Source: Chenopodium formosanum (taxonomy: Eukaryota; Streptophyta; Magnoliopsida; Caryophyllales; Amaranthaceae). Taken from it: a stretch of DNA of 64,000 bases. Position numbers and translations under genes: made by a program. The notes under the pieces were generated by a model. It had not been told where the DNA came from, made no database searches, and saw only the letters and a program-made list of their open reading frames with translations. Of this stretch, positions 35,135-45,556 are shown in pieces; position 1 is the stretch's first letter, and each line of letters begins with the position of its first letter. The stretch lies in contig CM044857.1 in the NCBI GenBank assembly GCA_024500155.1, forward strand, positions 41,310,001 to 41,374,000, written 5' to 3'.

Positions 35135-38100
35135 ATGGAACAAATCCTTCATCCCAACCCTTAATTCCAATATTTAAGGGGGATAATTATCACCTATGGA
35201 GCCTCAAGATGAGGACCATGTTTAAGTACCAAGAGCTTTGGGATATGGTGAAGCAAGGGTACAAGGAACCGGCACAAGCACCGGCTGAACCAGACCAAGC
35301 TCTTCGAGAAAGTCGAAAGAAGGATGCGAAGGCCCTGTTTTTCATCCAATCTGCACTGGGTGATGAAGTCTTCCTGCGAATTTCCGCTGCGGTAACTGCC
35401 AAGCAAGCATGGGATATTCTCAAGCAAGAGTTCTTTGGTGATAAGAAGGTAATTACTGTTAAATTACAGACTCTTCGCTCTCAATTTGAAGGTCTGGCTA
35501 TGACTAAGAAGGAATCAATACAAGGATACTTGTCTAAAGTGTCTGCAATTATTGGGCAAATGAAAATTTATGGTGATACTATCACTGATGAAACCATTGT
35601 GGGTAAAGTATTGAGGAGCTTACATAAAGATTACAGTTCTGTTGTGACTGCAATCTTAGAATCAAAGGACTTATCAACTTACACCTTTGACGAGTTGATG
35701 AGTTCTTTAATTGCCCATGAAGAACGGATGAGCAAGTTTGATGAAAATGCAGAAGAGAAGGCATTTTATGTGAAGGGAGAGCCTTCCAACAGAGGAAGGA
35801 CACAATTTATTGGAGGTAGAACTCAAGGCAGAGGCGGCTTTCGGGGACGAGGTCGTGGAGGAAGTAGAGGCAGAGGTCGAGGTCAATACGACAGTCAACG
35901 GCAATCCAAAAGCAATGTTCAGTGTTACTATTGCAAGAAATTTGGTCATAAGGAGTCTGAATGCTGGGGCAAGCAGAAAGTGATCAAAAGGGAGCAAATT
36001 TTGCAGAGAATGTGGATGATGAGAGCAAGCTCTTTATGGCTCACTCTCCAGTTGATGTTACTAGTGGAGTATGGTATGTTGATAGTGGATGTTCTAATCA
36101 TATGTGTGGAGCAAATTCACTATTTAAAGAGCTCGATGAATCGAAGAAAGGCGAGGTTCGACTTGGAGACAACAAACCAATGCAGGTTGCTGGAATTGGG
36201 ACAGTGGCAATCAAAACTTCAAAGGGTAACATAAAATTGCTTCATAATGTGCAATACATTCCAAATTTAGCCCACAATTTGCTTAGTGTTGGTCAATTGT
36301 TGAATGGTGGATATGTTGTCTTGTTTGATGATGATGATTGTTGTTCAATTCATGATAAAAAATCTGGACAGAAACTTTTTAGCATTCAAATGGCACAAAA
36401 CAAAATGTTTCCATTAGATGTGTTGAATATTGAAAATTGTGCTTTGGTTGCTAAAATTTCTGGTGATAAATTGTGGCATTTGCGTTATGGACATTTAAAT
36501 GAGAAAGGGCTAAAACTACTAGTCCAGAAAAATATGGTGGTAGGATTGCCAAAAATTGTTAGTCATGGTTTTTGTGAAGGATGTGTTTTTGGGAAACAAA
36601 ATAGAAAATCATTTTCTGTAGATAAGTCTTGGAGGGCCTCAAAATGTCTTGAGTTAGTTCATTCCGATCTGTGTGGGCCGATGAGTATCGATTCTTCTGG
36701 TGGTAGTAGGTATTTTCTACTGCTTACAGATGATTATAGTCGTATGAGTTGGGTGTATTTTTTGAAGGCAAAATCTGAAACATTTGACTGCTTCAAAAAA
36801 TTCAAGGCATTACTTGAAAATGAGACTGGGTGCCATATTAAGGTGTTCCGTACAGACAGAGGTGGTGAGTTTACATCTGATGAATTCGTAGGGAGTTTTC
36901 TGCTCCACGCACTCCACAGCAAAACGGGGTGGCTGAGCGTAAGAACCGGACCGTGGTTGAGATGGCTAGGAGTATGATGACAGCAAGTAATCTTCCCAAG
37001 CAACTATGGGCCGAAGCTGTAGCTACTGCAGTCTACCTCTTAAAAATATCTCACCAACAAAGGCAATCATGAATCAAACACCTTATGAGGCATGGAAGGG
37101 TCGGAAGCCAAAGGTAAGCCACTTGAAAATCTTTGGGTGTATAGCTTATGTCTTAGATACCTCTGGTTCTCGTCGTAAACTTGATAGAAAATCTGCTAAA
37201 TGTATCTTCATTGGCTATAGTAAAAAATCTAAGGCATACAGGCTGTATAACCCCTTGAGTGGCAAAGTACTTGTAAGCAGGGATGTTCAGTTTAATGAAG
37301 AAGAGTTTTGGACTTGGAGCCATGACACTACTGCAGCAACTCAAGCACATATCTCTGATGTATTTCCACCTGAACCAGAATCTGTAGAATCTGAAAGTTC
37401 TACTGCAACAACTTCAAGTCTGCAATCTGGAAGCAACAGTCCACTCCACAGTTCACTACCAACCTCACCAGGCAATATGACAAGTTCTGAAGCAAGTTCT
37501 CCGTCAAGTTCCTCCAGTGAATCACCTCCAAGAAAGACAAGATCATTAAGTGAGGTATATGCAACTTGTGATTTTGCTCTTTATGCATCTGATCCTACTT
37601 GTTATGATGAAGCTGCAGTGAGTCAAGTGTGGTTAGATGCAATGTGTGAAGAGATGTCAGCCATTCAGAGAAATAAGACATGGGAGCTAGTTGATCTACC
37701 AAAAGGCAAGAACACCATTGGGCTGAAATGGGTGTTCAGAACTAAGTACAACGCTGATGGTAGTGTACAAAAGCACAAAGCTCGGTTGGTCGCAAAAGGA
37801 TATGCACAGCAACAAGGCATTGACTATGAAGAGACATTCTCCCCTGTTGCTCGCTTTGAAACAGTGAGAATTTTCTTATCATTAGCAGCTGAACTTGGAT
37901 GGCCAGTTTATCAATTTGATGTTAAATCGGCCTTTCTAAATGGTGAACTACAAGAAGAAGTCTACGTTGCTCAACCTGATGGCCTTGTCAACAATGAAGA
38001 AGGCAAAGTCTACAAGCTAAACAAGGCACTATATGGCCTAAAACAAGCTCCACGAGCTTGGTACAGTAAAGTTGACTCTTATTTTCGGGAGAGTGGATTT

Positions 38101-39150
38101 GAAAGGAGTCAAAGTGAACCAACCTTGTACGTAAAAAAACAAGGAACTGATTTTCTTGTAGTCTGTCTTTATGTTGATGATATGATTTATATGGGGTCTT
38201 GTGAGTCATTGGTTGAAGATTTTAAGTCATGCATGATGAAAAAGTTTGAAATGTCTGATTTGGGACTATTACATTACTTTCTTGGGCTTGAAGTGAAACA
38301 ATGTCCAGATGGGATTTTTATTTCACAAAGAAAGTATGCAACTGATTTGCTTAAACGGTTTAATATGTTGAACTGTAAATCTATGCCCACACCAATGAAT
38401 GTCAATGAGAAGCTAGTGGCTAATGATGGTACGGGAATGGCAAATGCAAGGTTCTTTCGAAGCATTGTGGGAGGTCTGAACTACCTTTCACATACTAGAC
38501 CTGATATTACACACTCTGTAAGTGTAATTTCCAGGTTTATGCATAACCCCTCACAGCATCATTTAGGGGCAGCAAAGCGTATCTTACGATATGTAGCAGG
38601 AACTGTTGATTTTGGATTGTGGTATAAAAAAACCTCAAGTTTCAGGTTGTTTGGCTACTCTAACAGTGACTGGGCAGGCTGTCCAGAAGGAAGAAAGAGT
38701 TCCTCAGGTTATATTTTTTCCCTAGGTTCTGCTGTTGTATCATGGAGTTCCAAGAAGCAAGATGTGGTAGCTTTGTCATCATCTGAGGCTGAATATGTAG
38801 CTGTGACTGCAGCAGCTTGTCAATGTGTTTGGTTAAGAAGATTGTTAGCAGATTTCTGTCAAGTTCAATATGGTGTGACTGAGATATTCTGTGACAACAA
38901 AGCAACAATTGCTATGACCAAAAATCCAACATTTCACAGCAGGACAAAGCATATTGATATAAGGCATCATTTCATTCGAGATTTGGTTGCAAGAGAAACA
39001 GTAGCTTTGAAGCATTGCGGGACGAACAATCAGGTAGCTAATATCTTCACAAAGTCTCTTCCACAAGTCAAGCATGACTACTTCAGGAAACAGATGGGTG
39101 TGACAGACTTTGAAGGAAAGGAGAGTGTTGAAGTTGGTCCTTCAAAGTAG
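35135..39150 (+). pseudogene. Copia gag-pol, broken by at least four frameshifts
   Basis: The first ATG (35,135) runs into TAA at 35,162. Gag then continues from 35,209 in another frame, with an RG-rich stretch and a zinc knuckle (CYYCKKFGHKESEC, near 35,920). The protease motif (WYVDSGCSNHM, near 36,073) and integrase follow in a second frame, with the core residues of YFLLLTDDYSR and FRTDRGGEF. An out-of-frame lesion with apparent loss of residues lies near 36,885-36,900, and a further shift lies near 37,043. The RT-RNase H frame is open to 39,150, with the RT motif YVDDM (38,173) and the RNase H motifs SNSDWAGC and SSSEAEY. The RNase H motif has Asn where Asp is usual. The last codons overlap the 3' LTR. 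The element could not make a full polyprotein as written. Confidence 0.88.
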
Positions 39151-39442
39151 TAAGTCAAGTCAAGGTTGTTAGTTGGTTCCTATTTTCTAGTATAGCAGTA
39201 ACTTAGTCGTTGCTTACTTAGTCTAAGGAATAATTACCTATTTTCTTATCTAGGTTCTTAATTAAGGATTAGTGGGGTATCCCACCTTCTATTTAGTGTT
39301 CCTATTTTTTATATTCAGTTAGTTGCTTTCTTAAGCCTATAAAAGGCCACTTGATGTACTTTGTTAATTTCATTGAAGAAAAACAAGTATTTCCCTTTCT
39401 ATTATATATTCTTTCTTATCCTTTTATTCTCAATACCCAACA
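39126..39442 (+). repeat. 3' LTR of the copia element
   Basis: 317 bp, TGTTGAAG to CCCAACA, directly preceded by the purine-rich GAAGGAAAGGAGAG. It differs from the 5' LTR at four visible positions, or about 98.7% identity. Confidence 0.93.
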
Positions 39443-39619
39443 ATTATTACATTATTTATTAAAAAAAAAAAACAAAGAATATCCTTACATGAGACGTCGT
39501 TGAACTCCATCACCCGTTGAACTCCATCACCCGTCTTATCTACTCATAGGTGAAGCTTGGTACATCGATCAGGCTAAGTCAGCATTCGAACAAGTTAAAA
39601 AGAGTCATTTTCTAATCTT

Positions 39620-39940
39620 GAACTGTAATTCAGATGAATTACTACAAGATGGGGGTGAATTGTAGTATTGAGTTTGCTAGTCCCTTTTTGCGGAATTAAA
39701 AGAAACTTAACGCAAGGAGAGAAATAGTGCAAGAGAGATTATACGAGGAAAACTTCCTAGACCTAATAGGAAGTGAAAAACCTCGTCCCAAGAGATTTTG
39801 ACTCAAAACATTCCACTAAAATAGACCAACAACAACTCTGTTACAACCTATGAGCTGAGGAACTTGAGCTACAACTATCCCCTCTAATATTTGCAGCTCG
39901 AGATCTTCCCTGAAAGATCCCTCTTCTCACTTAAGACTTC
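39620..39940. repeat. Sirevirus-type LTR fragment behind gene C
   Basis: Sister of the fragment at 18,250-18,600, shorter by a small deletion near 39,868. A short tandem repeat TTGAACTCCATCACCCG lies just before it, at 39,501-39,534, and is single in the left copy. Confidence 0.6.
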
Positions 39941-39942
39941 AC

Positions 39943-41541
39943 TCAAAACCTTGTTCTTTCTCTACACCAATTTAAGATCTTTTGTAAACACATCTTAAGT
40001 AATACCACAAGTGCAATGCAAGAACCTATTAAGAGAATCATAGTAAGTGTAGACATGGTCTTCACCGGCCGCGGAGTATAATTATGGTTAAACGACGACA
40101 CATTAAAGAAAAGTTTATCTTCATATCTCATTTCGCAACTTGGCCCCGTAATATGACCTCCTAATCGATGATCACTCGCACACAATTCGACCGTGAAATT
40201 TAAAGCATTCGTCAAACATTCCTTGCATTGTACCCCGCTTAGATCTGGTGTACACTGCACCAAAAAGTAGAAGTACCTATCCACTATACGAATCATAGGC
40301 TTAGCTGCAAAGTAACTCGATGATTTACTTTCCTTGGTTGCTTCGTCAATCAGTGATTCGAGGGTTGACTTGATAGCCTCTTTGATATTACGGTTGGTGA
40401 ATTCGTATAGTTTGGGGTGAGCTCCATAGTTGAGAAGATCATGCGGTTTGCATAGCGTAACATGCATTCCTGGTTAAAAGAGAGCAAATGTAATGGAAAT
40501 TCAAATTAATTGAGTACATTTTATAATCAAATTTCTTCACCAAAAAAACTAAAAAAATAACCGCATCATGAAATTGGTTGTTGAGAATGGAATAACATTT
40601 TTTGAATTTTTTGTCGGAAATTACCTAATCAGATTTTATGAGAAAATACCTAATATATGACAATGATCTAACGTAGTATTTTACAACATTTTACCTTTTT
40701 AAAAATAATTTCTCACAAAATCTGGGTTTTATTAGGTACTCCCTTCATCCCATGATTTTGTGCCTGTATTCCTTTTTGGATGTCTCAAAATGTTGTGCCT
40801 ATTTCTAAAAATAAACTATAATCATTACCTTTTTTTTTTCCATACAAAATGCAGATATACACAAAAAATCATTATTTACTTTTTCTTTTTTTTCATACAA
40901 TATTCTCTACTTTTTATTATTCCCATACAATATTCTCTACTTTTTATATTTTCATAGAATATTCCTCTACTTCCACCATTCTCCTTAATTTCCGTGTGTT
41001 TTGAGAAATAGGCATCAAATAATGGGTCGAAGGGATTAATTTCTTACAAAAAAATCATTAAATGTATTGTCATTCTATAAGATTTAATATAAACGGAATG
41101 GAAATCTGCATTAAGTATATATATGAACGATTACACTTTCATTACCTCATATATGATAATGGCCTCTTTAGGTTGATCATTGTAAAGATCTAGAATACTC
41201 TTAATGGCGTCCTCAATGCAACGGTGACATAAATCTAGAGAAATGTCATTCCGGCAGTCATAAAGGGCGTAGACTTTGTCAGCGGCGTTAGATCCGATCG
41301 TGATGTTGGAGAAGATGCGTGAAGAAGAGAGAGTAGTGAGATTGGAAAATGCAAGTTTAAGGTTTGAACTAAAAGTACCATTACTAGTATAGGTGCCCTT
41401 GGTATCGTCGCATATGTAATCATTTCTCACAATAAACTCTTTAGTCGCCTCAGTAGTTGAAGAAACACAATTAAGACAAAAAGTGAAAATAAAGAGGACA
41501 CAACATGTTACGTGGAAGCCATGAAAAAGTGACGAAACCAT
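39943..41541 (-). pseudogene. DUF26 gene C, frameshifted duplicate of gene B
   Basis: Exon 1 is 41,541-41,146 (132 codons) and is intact, with the first motif DCRNDISLDLCHRC. Exon 2 is 40,469-39,943, 527 nt against 543 in B. After ACGAATT (about 40,402) 18 nt of B are replaced by 2 nt, a net loss of 16. This removes the CDLVYY segment and shifts the frame before the second DUF26 motif. Downstream coding sequence is otherwise almost identical to B, which points to recent loss. The intron has gained a Stowaway-like MITE that B lacks. A truncated secreted one-domain product is the most that could be made. Confidence 0.85.
40739..41036. mobile_element. Stowaway-like MITE in the intron of gene C
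   Basis: The ends are CTCCCTTCATCCCATGATTT and the inverted AATGGGTCGAAGGGAT, with TA duplicated at 40,737-40,738 and 41,037-41,038. Gene B has the uninterrupted site (ATTAAGTAATTTCTTAC), so insertion followed the B/C duplication. Confidence 0.82.
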
Positions 41542-42266
41542 AATTTATGTTTATTTTTGGAAAGATATACAAATTTAAAGGTCGTTGGTTCGTGTTTAAT
41601 ATTTTTGCAGCTCTTAGGGTGCTTAGCATCATATTTAACAAGCTAATAAGGATGCTGACCTTGTACATTTAGGTATCATCAAAATACGTATAAATAATAT
41701 TTATATTATTAGCTATTTCATTATTGTTTTGAATAGTGGGAGAGAAGTAACTTCGATTCAAATATGTTTGACCTAGGAAACGTACTACATTCCAATCATT
41801 CATCAGCAAAAACAATACTAAAATCATCCCAACTAAACTCCAACTATACCCCAACTATGACTTGATTCTATAATGCAAGAATTATTATGACAATAATCTA
41901 TTAGTTTTTGCCAGATTTATAGTTTCATGAATACTTTTTAAATTCCATCCTCAGGAAATTTTTTTTTTTAAAAAAAATGGGTGTAGACAGTACAACTCAA
42001 CTCTATATCATAATCTTTTCTAAAATACATTAAAAAATTGTTGTATGTATCAACATAAATGGGAGATTCTTATATATTTAGGATTTTATTATCTTCAATG
42101 GACCACATGTATAATGCCGGATGCGATTTGAAAACATTGAATAGAAACACTCATTGAATACATGAGAATCAAGGTTGGCCTAATGACTGGCGGCCCTCCT
42201 TTCATCCCTGTAAAAGGGATACGATTCTATAAATTTCTCCTTACTTACTAGAAAATTATCCTTACC

Positions 42267-42297
<31 letters not shown>

Positions 42298-42619
42298 CTG
42301 GTATTATAGCTACATTATTTCCTATAATATATATAGTGTCCTTACTAGTAATTTAGATTGGACAAATGTTAAAAGACTGGGTGTACAACAATTTACATAG
42401 TGGCACGAAGAAAAAGGAAAAATATATGGGTAACTTTAATTTTATGACACTATAGGTAATTTTTAATATTTTAAGGGTAATAAGTAACTAGGTAATTTGG
42501 GTAACTTTTAATAGTTTAAGGATAATTATGTGAGAATTAAAATAACTTAGGATAGTTTTATGGGACTAAGAATAACTTAGTACATCGGTCCTTAGAATCT
42601 ACCACGTTTTTAACAAAGT
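41542..42619. other. Intergenic between C and F
   Basis: The part to about 42,150 aligns with the upstream region of B. After that only an A-run (about 42,270-42,294) and AT-rich DNA are seen. Confidence 0.5.
41760..41790 (-). promoter_or_regulatory. Conserved W-box block upstream of gene C
   Basis: TTGACC at 41,768-41,773 lies in the block TTTGACCTAGGAAAC shared with A and B. The nearer W-box of A and B is CTGACC here (about 41,655) and so lost. Confidence 0.45.
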
Positions 42620-44044
42620 TCAAATAGTAAATAAAAGAGTGATAAATAGAGTATAAGAAAGCATTTGAGTTTTGATTTGAACTCCGTTATTGCTTGTCCT
42701 TAATTGTGGCGAAATGGGAGGAGAAGCCGTAGGTTGAACTGGATGACGAGATGATGAGGATAGATCAAAGAAAGGAAAAACTCCATATCTTGTCTGGCAG
42801 CTTGGTCCATTGTGATAGCTTCCCAACCCACTACTAGTATTTGCACATTGAAGCGTGTAATTCAAGGCATTCATTAAGCACTCTTTGCATTGCACCCTAC
42901 TAATATCCGGAGTACATTGCACTAAACAATACACCTTTTGATATTCAAAATAACTCCCTTCTCCTACAGCAAAATACTGCGCTGAATTTCTCGATGTGAC
43001 TTTATCTATAAGCCTTGTAAAGATCGGTTCAATTGTTCGATTCAATTCACCTCCATCAGGCGTACTAATCACACATTCAATAAACGAGGGCCTCAGCTCC
43101 ATCATAGCAAAGATTGGACGGTTTGCGTAGCGTAACATGCACTCCTGCAATAAAAATATACTCGTATATAATAATTTGACGCTGGTATTTTTTGATCGAA
43201 TCATCATATATGCATGAGATGAAGAATGCTGGCCTAACCTTTGGTATAAGTTACCTAAATTCCTCATATGGATAATACCAAAGATCATTACATAACAGTG
43301 TTGGTTGTGTTCCTTTAGATTAGTATGTAAGTAGTGGTAATATGTTATTGGCAAGATATTATCTTAATGGTTAGAGTAGTGGGGCATGTTTTAGTGTTTT
43401 ACTTTGTCAAAATATCTTATTATCATGTTTTGGTTAGTTTTTGTTAGTTTTTCGATGAAATAAGGAAATGGTTTCTAATAATGTCTAGCTTTGTATACTT
43501 ACTGGCTTTAGCTTATTTCAAGGACTCGTATGCACTAATTTAACAAACATAATCTATGACGTTTCATTTTGTTTCTTCTTGTCTCTCTTTTTTTTTTTAG
43601 TTTATATATATATATATATAGAAAGTGCGAATACAATAGTTTGTGCGAATTGAAGGAAGTAATTTTACACACCCCATATACGGCCATAGACTCTTTCAAG
43701 GGGCACATCTTTAAAAGAAACTTTGTGGCGTCTTCAATGCAATCCTGGCATGTCTGGAGTGTGAGGTCAAGTCGACAGTCGTATAAGGCATAAACTTTGT
43801 TTGTGGCATCCTCATCTGATCCTGCAGTGAGACTGGAAAAGGTATTGAAAGAGGAAAAGTAAGTAAGATTAGAGAAGGCACTCAAGAGGTTTAAGTGGTA
43901 GGAGCTATTTTCAATATAATTATTGCCCTTTGAGTAGTCACATTCCAAGCCTATTAATTCAGGATGACTGGCGGTTATGAAAGGAATGAGCGAAAGAGAT
44001 GTGAAGAGTAGGAGAGCAAACGAAATAATGCTTTGCCAGGCCAT
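42620..44044 (-). CDS. DUF26 cysteine-rich secreted protein, two domains (gene F)
   Basis: Exon 1 is 44,044-43,673 (124 codons) and exon 2 is 43,144-42,620 (174 codons plus stop), with splice sites TATGGG|GTGTGT and CAG|GAGTGC. It has a signal peptide, DUF26 motifs DCRLDLTLQTCQDC and CTPDISRVQCKEC, a Ser/Pro-rich linker (SSSSRHPVQPTASPP) and a hydrophobic end (LSYTLFITLLFTI) with no cytosolic tail. It resembles D and E about equally. It holds the place between C and WAK2 that D and E hold between B and WAK1. No defect was seen. Confidence 0.88.
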
Positions 44045-44440
44045 TATACATCTTCTAAGATGAGTTGGATAAGTAATTTTATACCAAATTTCACCAATAT
44101 ACTACTACCTAGTGAAGTGAAGAGCATAGATAAAATATATCATAAAGTATATATAATATGATAAACATAGATGAAAACTTCCTACAATTATATAATAAAC
44201 CATCTAATTTATATCATGCCGTCCATGCTTCAATTCATCAGTCATCGCACACAGCGTTTGTCCACTTCTTTTAGAATGTGAGGGTCATCCAATTAAATTA
44301 TATGCTTGATCTCATGATTCTCATCACCCTAATCAAGTGATGTGATCAATGACGACTTGCTCTCTTAGTGACAAGTGTAGGAATTATCCTTTTCTCACTT
44401 CACCAAATATATTTAAGGTTAGAACAATCATCATGCATGA

Positions 44441-44606
44441 ATCGCGAGGAAAACTTCCCATGAGGTCACCCATCCCAAGACTACTCCCAGCCAAGCACGC
44501 TTAACTGTAGAGTATCTTAGCAAATGAACTCCCTAAAAAGAAGATGCACCTTGTTGATATGAATAGTATATCAAATCCTTTTAAAACAATCATGAGGGGT
44601 ATTATA
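44441..44606 (-). mobile_element. 5S rRNA-derived sequence, probably a Cassandra-type TRIM LTR relic
   Basis: On the minus strand, 44,516 downwards reads AGTTAAGCGTGCTTGG, then GGGATGGGTGACCTCATGGG. These are the promoter boxes and 3' half of plant 5S rRNA with substitutions. Only this half is well preserved, so it is not a working 5S gene. Cassandra retrotransposons carry such a 5S segment in their LTRs. The adjoining CAAGGTGCATCTTCTTTTTA, and TATAATACCCC at 44,606 (reading minus), fit that interpretation. The LTR ends are not certain. Confidence 0.6.
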
Positions 44607-45079
44607 GTCCAGTTAGCTATCTTGTTGGATTAGGCTATCACATTATAGGAGGAGTTACATAGCTTAATCAATCTAGATTATTCATATAAAATATGATAAT
44701 ATCTAATGCTAGCTAGATTATTCTACTATATTATCTTAGGACTCTTTAGATATTATCTCACTAGATTTTTCTAGACTGTATTACATTAGACATTTCTTTA
44801 GATTTTTCTAGATTAATTTTTTCTAACAAGCTAAGCTCTATCTGTGCCATGATCTCCGATCCTAACAAGATAATTGACAGTGATTTCATAATAAAATGCA
44901 ATGGATCATGCCAACTTGAAGCTGGTCAAAAGTTTTTTCTGATTAAAAATCATAGGATTGTGGACAATTCAAATGAATTCCAGTCTAAAATCAACACTCC
45001 CTTCACAATGCAATATTGTTAGAAATTAAACTAGAGTATTTTCTGGTTTCGTTGGTAATGTAACAGTGTAACTAGAATA

Positions 45080-45343
45080 TGATAGAGTATAAAACATATT
45101 CCTGCGCCTCAACCATCATCCTAAACTTTTAGTTGAGTTGGTCTTCTAACATGGTATCAGAGCCAGCATGACACAAATGTCACGGGTTCTAATCTCATCC
45201 ACCCCCCACTTTCAAGTGGAATATTAAGCGCTGGGTATGAGAGCCCAAACGGGATCTCGTGTAAAGGGACGTGATAGAGTATAAAACATATTCCTGGACC
45301 TCAACCATCAGCTTAACCTTTTGGTTGATTTGGTTCTCCAACA
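45080..45343 (+). mobile_element. Complete 264-bp LTR retrotransposon (SMART/TRIM-like)
   Basis: Two 72-bp LTRs (45,080-45,151 and 45,272-45,343) begin TGATAGAGTATAAAAC and end in ACA. The target duplication GAATA lies at 45,075-45,079 and 45,344-45,348. TGGTATCAGAGCC follows the first LTR directly, and GTAAAGGGACG precedes the second. The internal part is only 120 bp and encodes nothing. A relative is truncated at 12,226-12,329. Confidence 0.88.
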
Positions 45344-45556
45344 GAATATATATAATATTTTTTTTCTTTATTTTTCGGACATAACTAAAATACTATTTTA
45401 ATTAGTGTTGTTACACATTCTTTCATGAGAATTCATGTTTACTACTTTATTTAAAGGATATAGTATTAAGCTAGTTGATTATAAATCCTTTGTCATTCTT
45501 AGTTCATTGCTAGTAGTACATACGAAGTATTTAGGAATAACACTTGAGGAAATCCG

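Larger units (their letters stand above)
34577..39442 (+). mobile_element. Ty1-copia LTR retrotransposon with frameshifted coding region
   Basis: 4,866 bp. The target duplication ATTAT lies at 34,572-34,576 and 39,443-39,447. Two 317-bp LTRs differ at four positions by eye. The primer-binding site (34,898) and polypurine tract (39,112-39,125) are in place. Domain order is gag, protease, integrase, reverse transcriptase, RNase H, which defines Ty1-copia. It sits in the right duplication copy only, so it inserted after that duplication or was lost from the other copy. Confidence 0.95.
44045..45556. other. Intergenic between divergent F and WAK2
   Basis: Contains a 5S-derived relic (44,441-44,606) and a 264-bp LTR retrotransposon (45,080-45,343), described separately. 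The remainder is AT-rich, with repeated CTAGATTATT/TCTAGATTTTTC words at 44,680-44,820. No gene is seen. Confidence 0.55.

Noticed and set aside
37006..37045. ATG at 37,006 as the start of a separate reverse transcriptase gene
   Set aside because: It is a frame artefact next to a frameshift. The RT is the continuation of the gag-pol region.
44441..44516. A functional 5S rRNA gene
   Set aside because: Only the 3' half is preserved, with substitutions, and it lies in retrotransposon-like flanks.
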